The notes: a model not told the origin generated them from the letters alone. A stretch of DNA of 54,950 nucleotides from Aquabacterium sp. A7-Y (GCF_026153205.1 NZ_JAPFBW010000039.1:1-54950); one strand, 5' to 3'. Positions 18,150 to 27,897 are shown, counted from the first letter of the stretch. Made by a program: numbers and translations.

Positions 18150-18991
18150 ACAGCGGCTACAACTTCGCCTACCTCGACGAAGGCACCAAACGCATGATCC
18201 GCCGCGCGCTGCTGAAGGCGGTCGCGGTGCCCGGGTGCCAGGTGCCGTTCGGCTCGCGCGAGATGCCCCTGGCTTACGGCTGGGGCACCGGCGGCATCCA
18301 GGTGACCGCCGCCGTGCTCGGCCGCGGCGACGTGCTCAAGGTGATCGACCAGGGCTCCGACGACACCACCAACGCCGTCAACATCCGCCATTTTTTCGCG
18401 CGCACGACGGGGGTGGCGACCACCGAGCGCACCCGCGAGGCGACGCTGATCCAGACCCGCCACCGCATCCCCGAGGCGCCGCTGGCCGAAGGCCAGGTGC
18501 TGGTGTTCCAGGTGCCGCAGCCCGAGCCGCTCTACAAGCTGGAGCCGCGCCGCGCCGAGGCGACGCGCCTGCATGCCTACCGGGAATACGGCCTGATGCA
18601 TGTGAAGCTGTACGAAGACCTGACGCACTGGGGGCGGCTGGACAGCAGCTACGACCACCCGGTGCTGGTGCACGGCCGCTACGTGATGTCGCCGTCCCCG
18701 ATCCCGAGCTTCGACAACCCCAAGATGCACCGCATGCCCGCGCTGCAGCTGTTCGGCGCCGGCCGCGAGAAGCGCCTCTACGCGGTGCCCCCGTACACCG
18801 ACGTGCGCAGCCTGGACTTCGAGGATCACCCCTTCGAGGTGCCCTTGCCCGCGCATGCCTGCGCGCTGTGCGGCAGCACCAGCAGCTGGCTCGACGAAGT
18901 TCCCGTGCCGGACGGTCCGGCGCTCTGGACCTGCTCCGACACCGACCACTGCCGCGAGCAACGGCAGCAGACCGAAGGAAACCCCCGATGA
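18146..18991 (+). CDS. phnJ: C-P lyase catalytic subunit PhnJ, radical SAM
   Basis: A 281-residue enzyme that cleaves the C-P bond of ribose 1-phosphonate 5-phosphate to alkane and 5-phosphoribosyl-1,2-cyclic phosphate. Four cysteines at 239, 242, 263 and 269 (CALC...CSDTDHC) match the pattern of E. coli PhnJ: three cluster ligands plus the catalytic final cysteine. The start MNSGYNFAYLDEGTKRMIRR is typical. It overlaps phnI upstream and the GNAT gene downstream by 4 nt each. Confidence 0.96.
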   Translation: MNSGYNFAYLDEGTKRMIRRALLKAVAVPGCQVPFGSREMPLAYGWGTGGIQVTAAVLGRGDVLKVIDQGSDDTTNAVNIRHFFARTTGVATTERTREATLIQTRHRIPEAPLAEGQVLVFQVPQPEPLYKLEPRRAEATRLHAYREYGLMHVKLYEDLTHWGRLDSSYDHPVLVHGRYVMSPSPIPSFDNPKMHRMPALQLFGAGREKRLYAVPPYTDVRSLDFEDHPFEVPLPAHACALCGSTSSWLDEVPVPDGPALWTCSDTDHCREQRQQTEGNPR

Positions 18992-19455
18992 CTGCCACTT
19001 CCCCCGTGACGGTGCGCGACGCCACTGTGCACGACGTGCCCAGCTTGCTGGAGCTGTATGAAAGCTCGGGCCTCGACCAGCCCGGCGACAACAACCCGGC
19101 GCAGGCCGTGTCGCACTGGTCCGAGCTGCGCAAGGCCGGCGCCCAGGTCCTGATTGCCGAAGACCGCGACGGCCGGCCGCTCGGGACCCTGACGCTGTTC
19201 ATCCTGCCGCTGCTGGCCCACCGCGCCGCACCGGCCGCGCTCGTCGAGGACGTGGCCGTGCACCCCTCGGCGCAGGGCTGCGGCCTCGGTCGTCGCCTGG
19301 TGCACGAGGCGATGGAGCGCGCGCAGGCCGCCGGCTGCTACAAGCTCGCGCTGTCGTCCAATGAGCGTCGTGAAGCCTCGCACGCCTTCTACGACAGCCT
19401 CGGCTTCCAGCGCCATGGCTTCAGTTTTGTCGCAGCGCTCGGAGGTGCCCGGTGA
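18988..19455 (+). CDS. GNAT N-acetyltransferase, PhnO-like
   Basis: A 155-residue GCN5-type acetyltransferase. The acetyl-CoA loop is seen in VEDVAVHPSAQGCGLGRRLV, followed by SSNERREASHAFYDSLGFQRHGF. In phn operons such enzymes (PhnO) acetylate aminoalkylphosphonates, which may protect the cell or prepare the substrate for C-P lyase. It lies between phnJ and phnK and overlaps both by 4 nt, so it belongs to the operon. The insertion at this position differs from the E. coli order, where phnO is near the end. Confidence 0.88.
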   Translation: MTATSPVTVRDATVHDVPSLLELYESSGLDQPGDNNPAQAVSHWSELRKAGAQVLIAEDRDGRPLGTLTLFILPLLAHRAAPAALVEDVAVHPSAQGCGLGRRLVHEAMERAQAAGCYKLALSSNERREASHAFYDSLGFQRHGFSFVAALGGAR

Positions 19456-20249
19456 GCCCGCAGGACCAGGCGCTGCTGCGCGTCGAGGCAGTGAGCCACC
19501 GTTTCGCGGCGCCCGGCGCCGCGGGTCGGTGGGCGGTGCGGGAGGCAGCCCTGTGCTTGTACCCCGGCGAGGTGGTCGCGATCGTCGGCGAATCGGGCTC
19601 GGGCAAAAGCACCTTGCTGAATTGCATTGCCGGCCGCATCGCTCCGGCCGAGGGTCAGGTCCACTACCGCGCCGCCGACGGCCGCTGGGTCGACGTGCAC
19701 GGCCTGCCCGAGCGCGAGCGCCGCGAGCTGGCGCGCACCGAATGGGGTTTCGTCGAACAGCACGCCGCCGAGGGCCTGAGGATGAACGTCAGCGCCGGCG
19801 CCAACGTCAGCGAACGACTGATGGCCCTCGGGCAACGGCACCACGGCCACCTGCACGCAAGCGCACAGGCGTGGATGCGGCGCGTCGAGCTGGACCCGGC
19901 CCGCGTCGACGACAGCCCGCGCAACTTCTCGGGCGGCATGCGCCAGCGCCTGCAGATCGCCCGCAACCTCGTGACACGGCCGCGCCTGGTGCTGATGGAT
20001 GAACCAACCTCCGGCCTCGACGTGTCGGTGCAGGCGCGTCTGCTCGATCTGGTGCGCCTGCTGGTCGCTCGCATGCACCTGTGCGCGCTGATCGTCACGC
20101 ACGACCTCGGTGTCGCGCGCCTGCTCGCGCACCGCACGCTGGTGATGCGCGAGGGCCGCATCGTCGAGCAAGGCCTGACCGACCGTGTGCTCGACGATCC
20201 CCAGCACCCCTACACCCAACTGCTCGTCTCCTCGGTGGTGATGCCATGA
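19452..20249 (+). CDS. phnK: C-P lyase ATP-binding protein PhnK
   Basis: A 265-residue ABC-type ATPase that docks on PhnJ of the C-P lyase core and drives its catalytic cycle; it is not a transporter subunit. Walker A is GESGSGKST, the signature is NFSGGMRQRLQIARN and Walker B is LVLMDEPTSGLD. The start is GTG with GGAGGTG just upstream, overlapping the preceding stop. Confidence 0.94.
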   Translation: MSPQDQALLRVEAVSHRFAAPGAAGRWAVREAALCLYPGEVVAIVGESGSGKSTLLNCIAGRIAPAEGQVHYRAADGRWVDVHGLPERERRELARTEWGFVEQHAAEGLRMNVSAGANVSERLMALGQRHHGHLHASAQAWMRRVELDPARVDDSPRNFSGGMRQRLQIARNLVTRPRLVLMDEPTSGLDVSVQARLLDLVRLLVARMHLCALIVTHDLGVARLLAHRTLVMREGRIVEQGLTDRVLDDPQHPYTQLLVSSVVMP

Positions 20250-20977
20250 CGCCTCCCGTGCTTCGCGTGCGCGACCTGCGCAAGACCTTCACGCTGCACC
20301 TGCGCGACGGCCTGCGGCTGCCGGTGCTGCAGGGGGTCTCGTTCGAGGTCCACGGCGGCGAATGTGTCGCGCTGGTGGGCCCGTCCGGGCAGGGCAAGTC
20401 CACCTTGATGAAGTGCCTGCATGGCAGTTATGGTGCGGACGGCGGCGAGGTGCTGCTGTCTCGCGACGACGGATCGACGCTGGACCTGGCGAGCGCGACG
20501 CCTCAGCAGGTGATCGCGGTGCGGCGCCGGGAGCTGGCCTATGTGAGCCAGTTCCTGCGTGTGGTGCCGCGCGTGCCGGCGCTGGACGTGGTGGCCGAGC
20601 GCCGTGTCGACGCCGACCCGGCGGCAGCGAGCCTCGACGAAGCCGGCCACGAGCGCGCGCTCGCGGCCGCCCGCGAGGAGGCCGCCGCGCTGCTGGAGCG
20701 CCTGCAGGTGCCGCGTGGCTTGTGGGAGCTGCCGCCGGCGACGTTTTCGGGCGGCGAACAGCAGCGTGTCAACATCGCCCGTGGTTTCATCCAGCCGGCG
20801 CGGCTGCTGCTGCTCGACGAGCCGACCGCGTCGCTCGACGCGGCGAACCGCCGGGTGGTGATCGGATTGATCGAAGAAGCGAAACACCGTGGCAGTGCCG
20901 TCGTCGGCATCTTCCACGACGAAGAGGTGCGCGACGCTGTCGCGACCCGTTGCATCAGCGTGAGGCACGAAGCATGA
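20246..20977 (+). CDS. phnL: C-P lyase ATP-binding protein PhnL
   Basis: A 243-residue ABC-type ATPase needed for formation of ribose 1-phosphonate 5-triphosphate. Walker A GPSGQGKST, signature TFSGGEQQRVNIARG and Walker B LLLLDEPTASLD are intact. ATG 20246 overlaps the phnK stop; the open frame continues upstream only inside phnK. Confidence 0.94.
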   Translation: MTPPVLRVRDLRKTFTLHLRDGLRLPVLQGVSFEVHGGECVALVGPSGQGKSTLMKCLHGSYGADGGEVLLSRDDGSTLDLASATPQQVIAVRRRELAYVSQFLRVVPRVPALDVVAERRVDADPAAASLDEAGHERALAAAREEAAALLERLQVPRGLWELPPATFSGGEQQRVNIARGFIQPARLLLLDEPTASLDAANRRVVIGLIEEAKHRGSAVVGIFHDEEVRDAVATRCISVRHEA

Positions 20978-22119
20978 ATTCGAACGAGACCCTCCTGAAC
21001 AACGCCCGCCTGGTGCTCGGCAACGAGGTGCTGACAGGCCATGTGGTGCTGCGCGACGGCCGCATCGCCGCGATCGGCCGCGGCGCGAGTGTTTCCCCGG
21101 CGGCCGTCGACCTGGACGGCGACCTGCTGCTGCCCGGCCTGGTCGAGGTCCACACCGACAACCTGGAGCGCCACGTGATGCCGCGTCCGCGCGTCAACTT
21201 CCCGATGCAGTCGGCGCTGCAGGCCCACGATGCCGAGATCGCCTCGGCCGGCATCACGACCGTGCTCGACGCGATCGGCGTCGGCGACCCCTATGGCGAC
21301 GGCTTCCGCTCGCGCGACCAGAGTGCGCTGCTCGAGGTGCTGGACCGCCTGGAGGCGGCCGGTGCGCTGCGCGCCGAGCACCTGATCCATGTGCGCTGCG
21401 AACTGCCGGCCGAGAACGCGCAAGCGCTGTTCGATGCGTTTTCACGCAGCCGGCGGCTGCGCCTGATCTCGCTGATGGACCACACGCCCGGACAGCGCCA
21501 GTGGACCGATATCGAGCATGCCCGCGTCTACTACACCGGCAAGAAGGGCTGGAGCGACGCGCGTTTCGACGAGGAAGTGCGTGTCGCCCCCGAGCGCCAG
21601 GCACGTTACGCGACGCCGAACCGCGCCTGGTTCACCGCTTTTGCGCGCGAACGCGGCATCGCGCTGGCGACCCACGACGACACGACGCTCGCGCACGTCG
21701 ACGAGGCCCAGGCCCTCGGCGCCACCATGAGCGAGTTCCCCACCACGCTGGAGGCCGCACGCCATGCGCGTGCGCTGGGCCTCTCGACGGTGGCCGGCGC
21801 GCCCAACGTCGTGCGCGGCGGATCGCATTCCGGCAACGTGTCGGCCATCGCGCTCGCCAGCGCCGGCGTGCTCGACGCGCTGTCGTCCGACTACGTACCC
21901 TCCAGCCTGCTGCAGGCCGCCTGGAAGCTGCAGCAGGACGCGGGCTATTCGCTGCCTGAAGCGGTGCGTGTCGTCAGCCGGGCGCCAGCCTTGGCCTGCG
22001 GCCTGGGCGACCGCGGCGAGATTGCGGTCGGCCTGAAAGCCGACCTGGTCCGTGTCGTCGAGGTCGACGGCCTGCCGTCGGTGCGCGAGGTGTTCCGCGA
22101 CGGGCGGAGGGTGGCATGA
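20974..22119 (+). CDS. phnM: Ribose 1-methylphosphonate 5-triphosphate diphosphatase PhnM
   Basis: A 381-residue amidohydrolase-fold enzyme that removes diphosphate from ribose 1-phosphonate 5-triphosphate before C-P cleavage. Metal-binding segments are VEVHTDNLERHVMPRP, HDDTTLAHVDEA, and AGAPNVVRGGSHSGNVSA near the active site. ATG 20974 overlaps the phnL stop. A further ATGA junction leads into a 51-codon ORF. Confidence 0.95.
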   Translation: MNSNETLLNNARLVLGNEVLTGHVVLRDGRIAAIGRGASVSPAAVDLDGDLLLPGLVEVHTDNLERHVMPRPRVNFPMQSALQAHDAEIASAGITTVLDAIGVGDPYGDGFRSRDQSALLEVLDRLEAAGALRAEHLIHVRCELPAENAQALFDAFSRSRRLRLISLMDHTPGQRQWTDIEHARVYYTGKKGWSDARFDEEVRVAPERQARYATPNRAWFTAFARERGIALATHDDTTLAHVDEAQALGATMSEFPTTLEAARHARALGLSTVAGAPNVVRGGSHSGNVSAIALASAGVLDALSSDYVPSSLLQAAWKLQQDAGYSLPEAVRVVSRAPALACGLGDRGEIAVGLKADLVRVVEVDGLPSVREVFRDGRRVA

Positions 22120-22271
22120 CGGCCGTGTGGCGCGATGCCGTGCACGACCTGCGCGGCGTCGAAGCAGTGCGGCCGCGCCGTGCTGCGCTCGGGCCACACA
22201 GCGATGCGAGCATCGACGGCGCGGCCTACGATGCGGCGCTGCCGGACCGGCAGCGCGAGACGCTCTACTGA
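22116..22271 (+). CDS. Small 51-codon ORF coupled to phnM, unknown function
   Basis: ATG at 22116 overlaps the phnM stop in the same ATGA arrangement that links most genes of this operon. The predicted peptide starts MTAVWRDAVHD and ends PDRQRETLY. It is rich in Ala, Arg and Asp with no signal peptide or membrane segment. I recognise no family. It could be a small accessory protein or the worn remnant of a lost last phn gene. Confidence 0.45.
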   Translation: MTAVWRDAVHDLRGVEAVRPRRAALGPHSDASIDGAAYDAALPDRQRETLY

Positions 22272-22500
22272 AACGCGCGACAAGCGCTGCTCATCAGCGC
22301 GGCTTGCGGCACCTGGTCGAGAGCCTCCCTTCCTACCCGAGCTTCATGGCTGCGTTGTGACATCTCCCTCCGCGCGGGGCGACCAGGTTAGGGATAGGGT
22401 CCGCACATTTCCTTGCCCAGAATGCCGCCACTCGAACTCGAACGCTCCGCGCAGGACAGTCGAGATCCGCGCAGCCTCGCGAGTCAAGGAAGGGACGGTT

Positions 22501-24789
22501 ATGCCACGCGTCATGGACATCAGCACGCCTCTGGGGGAGGACGTTCTGTTGTTTCGCTCGATGAACGCCAGCGAGGAGCTGGGGCGATTGTTCGAGCTCC
22601 GCATCGAGCTTCTGTCCGAGCGCGACGACATCGACCCTGACGATCTGCTCGGCAAGAAGGTCACGGTCCGGCTCGAGCTGCCCGCCGGCGTGCGGCGCTG
22701 CTTCAACGGCTACGTCACGCGCTTCGGCCTGAGCGGGCATGTGGGCCGCTACCACCGCTATCGCCTGACGGCGCGACCCTGGCTGTGGCTGCTGACGCGC
22801 AACAGCGATTGCCGCATCTTCCAGAACCAGTCGGTGCCGGACATCCTGCAGGAGATCTTCGACAAGTACCCGTCGGCCGCGGTCGAGAACCGCCTGACCG
22901 GCAGCTACCGCCCCAAGGACTATTGCGTCCAGTACCGCGAGACCGACTTCAACTTCGTCAGCCGGCTGATGGAGCAGGAGGGCATCTACTACTTCTTCGA
23001 GCATCAAGAGGGCCGACACACCCTGGTCCTGGCCGACGGACCGGGGGCACACCAGCCCTTCGACGGCTACCACAGCATTCCCTTCATCCCGCCGGGTCGC
23101 CGCAGCCGGCTCGACCAGGATCACGTCGACGAGTGGAGCGTCTCGCGCGAGATCCAGCCGGGGGCCTTTGTCCTCGACGACTTCGACTTCGAGAAGCCGA
23201 GCGCGGACCTGCGCGCCTCCACGCGACGCCAGCGCCGGCATGCCGAGGCGGGTGGCGAGTTCTACGACTATCCGGGCGACTACCGCGACGCTGACGACGG
23301 CGAACACTATGCGCGGGTGCGGCTGGAGGAGTTGCAGGCCCGCCATGAAGGCATCGAGGGCGCGGGCAACGCGCGCGGTATCGCCGTGGGGTCGGTATTC
23401 AGGCTGACCGGTCAGGCGCGCGGCAGCCAGCAGCGCGAGTACCTGGTAACCCGCACGGCGCTGGAGCTGGGGACCAACGAGCACGAGTCGCGCGAAACGC
23501 CAGAGCCCGGCGCCGGCTTGCGCTGCAGCTTCGGGGTGCTCGACAGCCGCGAGAGCTTCCGCCCCCAGCGGCTCACGCCCAGGCCGGTGGTGCAGGGGCC
23601 CCAGACCGCGATCGTGGTCGGGCCCTCCGACGACGAGATCCACACCGACGCGTACGGCCGCGTGAAGGTCCAGTTCCATTGGGACCGCCGCGGCGGGTCC
23701 GACGAGAACAGCTCCTGCTGGGTGCGTGTTTCGCATCCCTGGGCCGGCAAGAACTTCGGCATGATCGCGATCCCCCGCATCGGCCAGGAGGTCATCGTCG
23801 ATTTTCTGGAAGGCGATCCGGACTGCCCGGTGGTGACCGGCCGGGTCTACAACAAGGAGCACATGCCGCCCTGGACGCTGAACGAGCACAAGACCCGCAG
23901 TGGCATCGTGACCCGTTCGAGCGAGGGCGGGTCGAGCAGCACCGCCAACGAGCTGCGTTTCGAGGACAAGAAGGGCGAAGAGGAGATCTTCGTCCACGCC
24001 GAGCGACAGCTGCGTACCGAGGTGGAGGCGGCCGAACTGCGTGACGTCGGCGCGGACCGCACCACCGCCATCCACGGCAACGACCGCCTCACCGTGGACA
24101 AGTCGCGCTACGAGCATGTCAAGGGCGACTTCCGCGATCTGCTGGTGGACCAGCTGAGCGTGCGGCGTATCGGCGCCGGCGAGATCGAGGAGATCACCGA
24201 CGGCCTGAAGACCACCATCAAGACCGGAGGGCACGAGCACACCGTCAGCGCCGGCGGTCAGACCCTGGAGATCACCGGCGGCTTGAAGACCACCGTCAAG
24301 ACCGGCGGCCAGACGCACACGGTCGATGCCGGCGGCCAGACCATCAAGGTCACCGGCAATGTCAAGGAAGACGTCATCGGCCGCATCGACCAGAGCGCGA
24401 GCCTGGGCATCGGCATCACGACGCCGCAGGCCTATTCCTTGAAGGCGGACGGTGGGGTCACGATCAACGCACCGTCGCTGACCTTGCTCGGTGGCGCCAC
24501 CGTATCGGGCGCGACGCCCAAGGCGTCCTGGTGGACCGGCTACGACGGCCGGGTGATCGGCGCGGTCACCCGGCTGACGCTGCTGAGCTACGAGGCCAAG
24601 CTGGTGACGCTGGAAACCAAGGGCCTGAGCATGCTGGGCGTGACCTACAAGAGCGAGCACATCGGCATCAAGGAAAAGAAGGCCATGATCGACAAGGCGA
24701 CCACGGCGCTGGAGCTGAAGAACATCGCGTCGGCGGTCAAGCAGGGCGCGATCGCCTTGTCCAAGTACTCCACCTTCATCGTGATCTGA
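22501..24789 (+). CDS. vgrG: Type VI secretion tip protein VgrG
   Basis: A 762-residue spike protein that trimerises at the tip of the T6SS tube and carries effectors out of the cell. The N-terminal gp27-like part includes DCRIFQNQSVPDILQEIF and YRETDFNFVSRLMEQEGIYYFFEH. The OB/gp5 part has DEIHTDAYGRVKVQFHWDR, SSCWVRVSHPWAGKNFGMIAIPR-type blocks (shown in part) and DFLEGDPDCPVVTGRVYN. The C-terminal 200 residues carry near-repeated 'GGLKTTxKTGGxxHTVxAGGQT' beta-helix repeats. ATG 22501 is selected because AAGGAAGGGA lies upstream and homology starts there. It heads a six-gene module. Confidence 0.95.
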   Translation: MPRVMDISTPLGEDVLLFRSMNASEELGRLFELRIELLSERDDIDPDDLLGKKVTVRLELPAGVRRCFNGYVTRFGLSGHVGRYHRYRLTARPWLWLLTRNSDCRIFQNQSVPDILQEIFDKYPSAAVENRLTGSYRPKDYCVQYRETDFNFVSRLMEQEGIYYFFEHQEGRHTLVLADGPGAHQPFDGYHSIPFIPPGRRSRLDQDHVDEWSVSREIQPGAFVLDDFDFEKPSADLRASTRRQRRHAEAGGEFYDYPGDYRDADDGEHYARVRLEELQARHEGIEGAGNARGIAVGSVFRLTGQARGSQQREYLVTRTALELGTNEHESRETPEPGAGLRCSFGVLDSRESFRPQRLTPRPVVQGPQTAIVVGPSDDEIHTDAYGRVKVQFHWDRRGGSDENSSCWVRVSHPWAGKNFGMIAIPRIGQEVIVDFLEGDPDCPVVTGRVYNKEHMPPWTLNEHKTRSGIVTRSSEGGSSSTANELRFEDKKGEEEIFVHAERQLRTEVEAAELRDVGADRTTAIHGNDRLTVDKSRYEHVKGDFRDLLVDQLSVRRIGAGEIEEITDGLKTTIKTGGHEHTVSAGGQTLEITGGLKTTVKTGGQTHTVDAGGQTIKVTGNVKEDVIGRIDQSASLGIGITTPQAYSLKADGGVTINAPSLTLLGGATVSGATPKASWWTGYDGRVIGAVTRLTLLSYEAKLVTLETKGLSMLGVTYKSEHIGIKEKKAMIDKATTALELKNIASAVKQGAIALSKYSTFIVI

Positions 24790-24796
24790 GCGCCCC

Positions 24797-25171
24797 ATGA
24801 AGATCGATCCCCTGTTTGTCGTGCCCGCCCTGGTCGCCGTGCTGGTGCTGAGTTGGCTGTTCTACGACAGCGCCCGCACGCAGCGCCGCGAGCAGCAGTT
24901 GCGCGAGGCCGGCACCCGGGCTCGCGTGCGGGTCGTGTCGGCGTCGCAGACCGGCCACTGGGTCGCCAACAACCCGGAGCTGGCCCTGCAACTGGTGCTG
25001 AGCGAGCCGGGCCGGCCCGAGCGCGAGCTGTCGGTGCGGCACGTGATCCCGGTGCAGGCCGCCGGCCTTCTGGTGCCCGGTGCGGTGCTGCAGGTGCGGC
25101 TCGATCCGCACCAGCCGGATGTGTTCGTGTTCGACGAGCCCTGGGCCGTCGCCGCGTCCGGGTTGCGGTAG
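24797..25171 (+). CDS. Small membrane-anchored protein of the vgrG module
   Basis: A 124-residue protein with one N-terminal membrane segment (about 5-24, LFVVPALVAVLVLSWLF) followed by a charged stretch and a soluble beta-rich domain with LVLSEPGRPERELSVRHV. The soluble part resembles the small DUF3592-like domains, but this is a weak impression. It starts 7 nt after the vgrG stop and ends 9 nt before the DUF2169 gene, so it is co-transcribed. Possible roles are immunity or assembly; function unknown. Confidence 0.75.
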   Translation: MKIDPLFVVPALVAVLVLSWLFYDSARTQRREQQLREAGTRARVRVVSASQTGHWVANNPELALQLVLSEPGRPERELSVRHVIPVQAAGLLVPGAVLQVRLDPHQPDVFVFDEPWAVAASGLR

Positions 25172-25180
25172 CGGGGCGCC

Positions 25181-27886
25181 ATGAGGGTACTCAAGCCGCA
25201 GTGCCTGTCGGTGCTGCACCGCTGTTTCGAACGCCAGCGCCGGGCCTACCTGGGCGTCGCTGTGGTCGGTTTTGTCCCGCTCGGCGAAGAGCCCGCCTTG
25301 CTGCCGGAGCAGGAGCTGTGGCAGCTGGTGCCGCCGCTGCTGGGCGACACGCCACTCGACGCTGCCATGCCCAAGTACGGCGCCGAATTCCTTGTCTCGG
25401 GCGACGCCTGCGCGCCCGGCGGCGAGCCGGTGGCAGGGCTGGAGACCCGCGTCCGGCTCGGCGGCCTGAGCAAGACGCTGCATGTGTTCGGCACGCGACG
25501 CTGGGAGGGCCGCGCGTTCAGCCAGCCCGAGCCCTTCGTCCGCATGCCGATGGGCTGGGAGCAGGCCTACGGCGGGCCGGACTTCGAGCTGAACCGGCAG
25601 GGGCGCGGCCGTGCGCCGGTGACGACCGCGGCCGGCCGGGTGCATGAGCTGCCGCAGGTCGAATACCCCGCGCAGCCCAGCGTCGCGCCGAACCAGGCGA
25701 TCGCGCCGGCCAGCTTCGGCCCGCTGGGACCGATGTCGCCGCAGCGCAAGCGCTTCGACGGCAGCTACGATGCGGCGTGGATGCAGCAGGACTTCCCGGG
25801 CACGCCCGCCGACCTCGACTGGCGCTATTTTTGTGTCGGCAGCGAGGACCAGTGGCAGAGCTGCGCGTTCAGCGGCGACGAAACGCTGGAACTGGTTCAC
25901 CTGCACCCGGACCGGCCGCGCATCACCGGCCGGCTGCCCGGCGTGTGCCCGGTGGTCGTGGTGCGCGACAAGGGCATGGCGGTCGGCATGGGGCGTTTCC
26001 TGGAGTGTCGCCTGTCCACCGTCTGGTTTTTCCCCAACCAGTTGCGGGCGGCGCTGATCTGGCACGCCTTGATGCCGGTCGCCGACGAGTTTGCCGACCA
26101 GGTCGAGTTGATGTGCGTCGGGGCCGAATGGCTGGGCCAGCCGCGCCCACGCGAACAACACTACCTGCAGGCGATCTCAGAGCGCCTCGACGAGGAGCAC
26201 GGCGCCTTGCGCACGCTCGACGACACCGACCTGCTGCCGGCCGGCCTGGCGGTGCCGAACGAGTCGCTGGCGCGCTTCGAAGCGCTGCTGAAGAGTTCCG
26301 GCATCGGTCTGCAGCGCCACCAGGACAAGCTGCGCAGCGAGACCGAGCGCCTTGAAAGCGAGCTGCAAAGCGTGCTGGGCGAGCAGGCACTTGCCGAGGC
26401 ACGGCAACGCCAGGCCGAGGCGCTCGTAGCCTTGCAGGCCCCCGACCTGTCGGCCGGACTGCCCGGCGACACCCGATCCTTGATCGCCTGGGCGCGCCGG
26501 CCGTCGCTGCAGCGCGGGGCTGCGCTCGAGCAACTGCAGCAGCAGGCGCGCGATGGCGTGCTCGACGACGTGCACCAGGTGCTGAGCGGCGCGGGTTTCG
26601 AGACCTCGGTGCTGGCGCCGTTCCGGGACCGGCTGGCGGGCGGACCGGGGGCGGGGCAGCCGCTGCCCAGCCTGACCCAGCTCCTGCGCGACGTCGAGCG
26701 CCCGCTGAGCGAGCTGCCGGCACCGCACGCCGGGCAGCTGGCGCCCGCTTCACCCATCACGACCGAGATGCGTGAGCGGGCTGCGCAAGCCGATGCGAAG
26801 ATGCAGCCGCTGTGGCGTGCCGCGGCCCATGTGCGGGAGACACCACCCCCGGTCGACGCAGGCACCGCCGAGCGCTGGCGGCACAGCGCGGCGCAGCTCA
26901 AGGCACAGGGCAAGAGCTTCGCGGGGCTGACACTGCTTGGCGCGGACTTCCGCCAGATGGACCTGTCGGGGGCCGATTTCAGTGGCGCAACCCTGGACGG
27001 CGCCGACTTCAGCGGCGCCGGCCTGGCGGGGGCCTGTTTCGACCGTGCATCGCTCGCGCATGCGCGTTTCGTGCAGGCGCGCTTGCAGGGCGCCAGCTTT
27101 GCCGAGGCCAACCTCGGCAAGAGCGATCTGAGCCGGGCGCTGTGCCTGCAGAACAGCTTTCGTGGCGCCAACCTCACGCAGGCGGTCCTGGCACAGGCGC
27201 AGCTCGACGAGAGCGTGTTCGAAGGTGCCAGCTTGCTGGAGACCGACCTGTCGGGTGTGCGACTCGTTTCGGCCCGTCTCGACCATCTGGTCTTGCTGCG
27301 TTGCAGGCTGGGCGCCGCCTCCCTGGTGGGCGCCCATCTGAACAAAACCTCCTTCATCGAGTGCGAGGCGGCCGGTGCGGTGTTCGCGCAGGCCGGGCTC
27401 GCGTCGGCCGACTTCGTCAACTGCCGACTGGACGGCGCGGTGTTCGATGGCGCCGAGGCCGACAACGTGCGATTCGTGCACCACTGTTCGCTGGTCAAGG
27501 CCAGCTTCCGGGGCGCCGTGATGCGGCGCGCCAGCCTGCGTGGCCTGGCCCTGGAAGGGGCCGATTTTCAGCGCTGCCGCCTGGACGGCGCCGATCTGGG
27601 CGACAGCCGCTGCGCCGGTGCCGACTTCAGCCGCGCCAGCCTGAGCGAGGCGCTGCTCGCCAAGGCGGGCCTGCAGGGTTGCCGCTTCGTCGCGGCCAAC
27701 CTGATGCGTGCGATCTTGCAGCACGCCCAACTGCAGCGAGCCGATCTGCGCGACAGCAACCTGTTCGCGGTCGACCTCGCGCGCATCGATAGCGACGAGC
27801 ACACCCGCTGGGAGCGCGCCTACACCGCCAAGGTGCGCACCCTGCCGGCGCTCAAGGTGCTGCCGCCCGGCAGCGGACCGGCGTGA
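25181..27886 (+). CDS. DUF2169 domain-pentapeptide repeat protein
   Basis: A 901-residue protein. The N-terminal DUF2169 domain (about 1-300) includes GDACAPGG, VFGTRRW, FVRMPMGWEQAYGG and the NPxG-type region FELNRQGRG. DUF2169 proteins accompany VgrG and act as adaptors for loading cargo. A coiled linker (about 370-560) is followed by some 35 pentapeptide repeats of A(D/N)LxG type (about 580-865), which form a right-handed beta helix. It shares the repeat type with the next gene. Start ATG 25181 follows a weak ribosome binding site. Confidence 0.88.
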   Translation: MRVLKPQCLSVLHRCFERQRRAYLGVAVVGFVPLGEEPALLPEQELWQLVPPLLGDTPLDAAMPKYGAEFLVSGDACAPGGEPVAGLETRVRLGGLSKTLHVFGTRRWEGRAFSQPEPFVRMPMGWEQAYGGPDFELNRQGRGRAPVTTAAGRVHELPQVEYPAQPSVAPNQAIAPASFGPLGPMSPQRKRFDGSYDAAWMQQDFPGTPADLDWRYFCVGSEDQWQSCAFSGDETLELVHLHPDRPRITGRLPGVCPVVVVRDKGMAVGMGRFLECRLSTVWFFPNQLRAALIWHALMPVADEFADQVELMCVGAEWLGQPRPREQHYLQAISERLDEEHGALRTLDDTDLLPAGLAVPNESLARFEALLKSSGIGLQRHQDKLRSETERLESELQSVLGEQALAEARQRQAEALVALQAPDLSAGLPGDTRSLIAWARRPSLQRGAALEQLQQQARDGVLDDVHQVLSGAGFETSVLAPFRDRLAGGPGAGQPLPSLTQLLRDVERPLSELPAPHAGQLAPASPITTEMRERAAQADAKMQPLWRAAAHVRETPPPVDAGTAERWRHSAAQLKAQGKSFAGLTLLGADFRQMDLSGADFSGATLDGADFSGAGLAGACFDRASLAHARFVQARLQGASFAEANLGKSDLSRALCLQNSFRGANLTQAVLAQAQLDESVFEGASLLETDLSGVRLVSARLDHLVLLRCRLGAASLVGAHLNKTSFIECEAAGAVFAQAGLASADFVNCRLDGAVFDGAEADNVRFVHHCSLVKASFRGAVMRRASLRGLALEGADFQRCRLDGADLGDSRCAGADFSRASLSEALLAKAGLQGCRFVAANLMRAILQHAQLQRADLRDSNLFAVDLARIDSDEHTRWERAYTAKVRTLPALKVLPPGSGPA

Positions 27887-27897
27887 AGGACCGTGCG

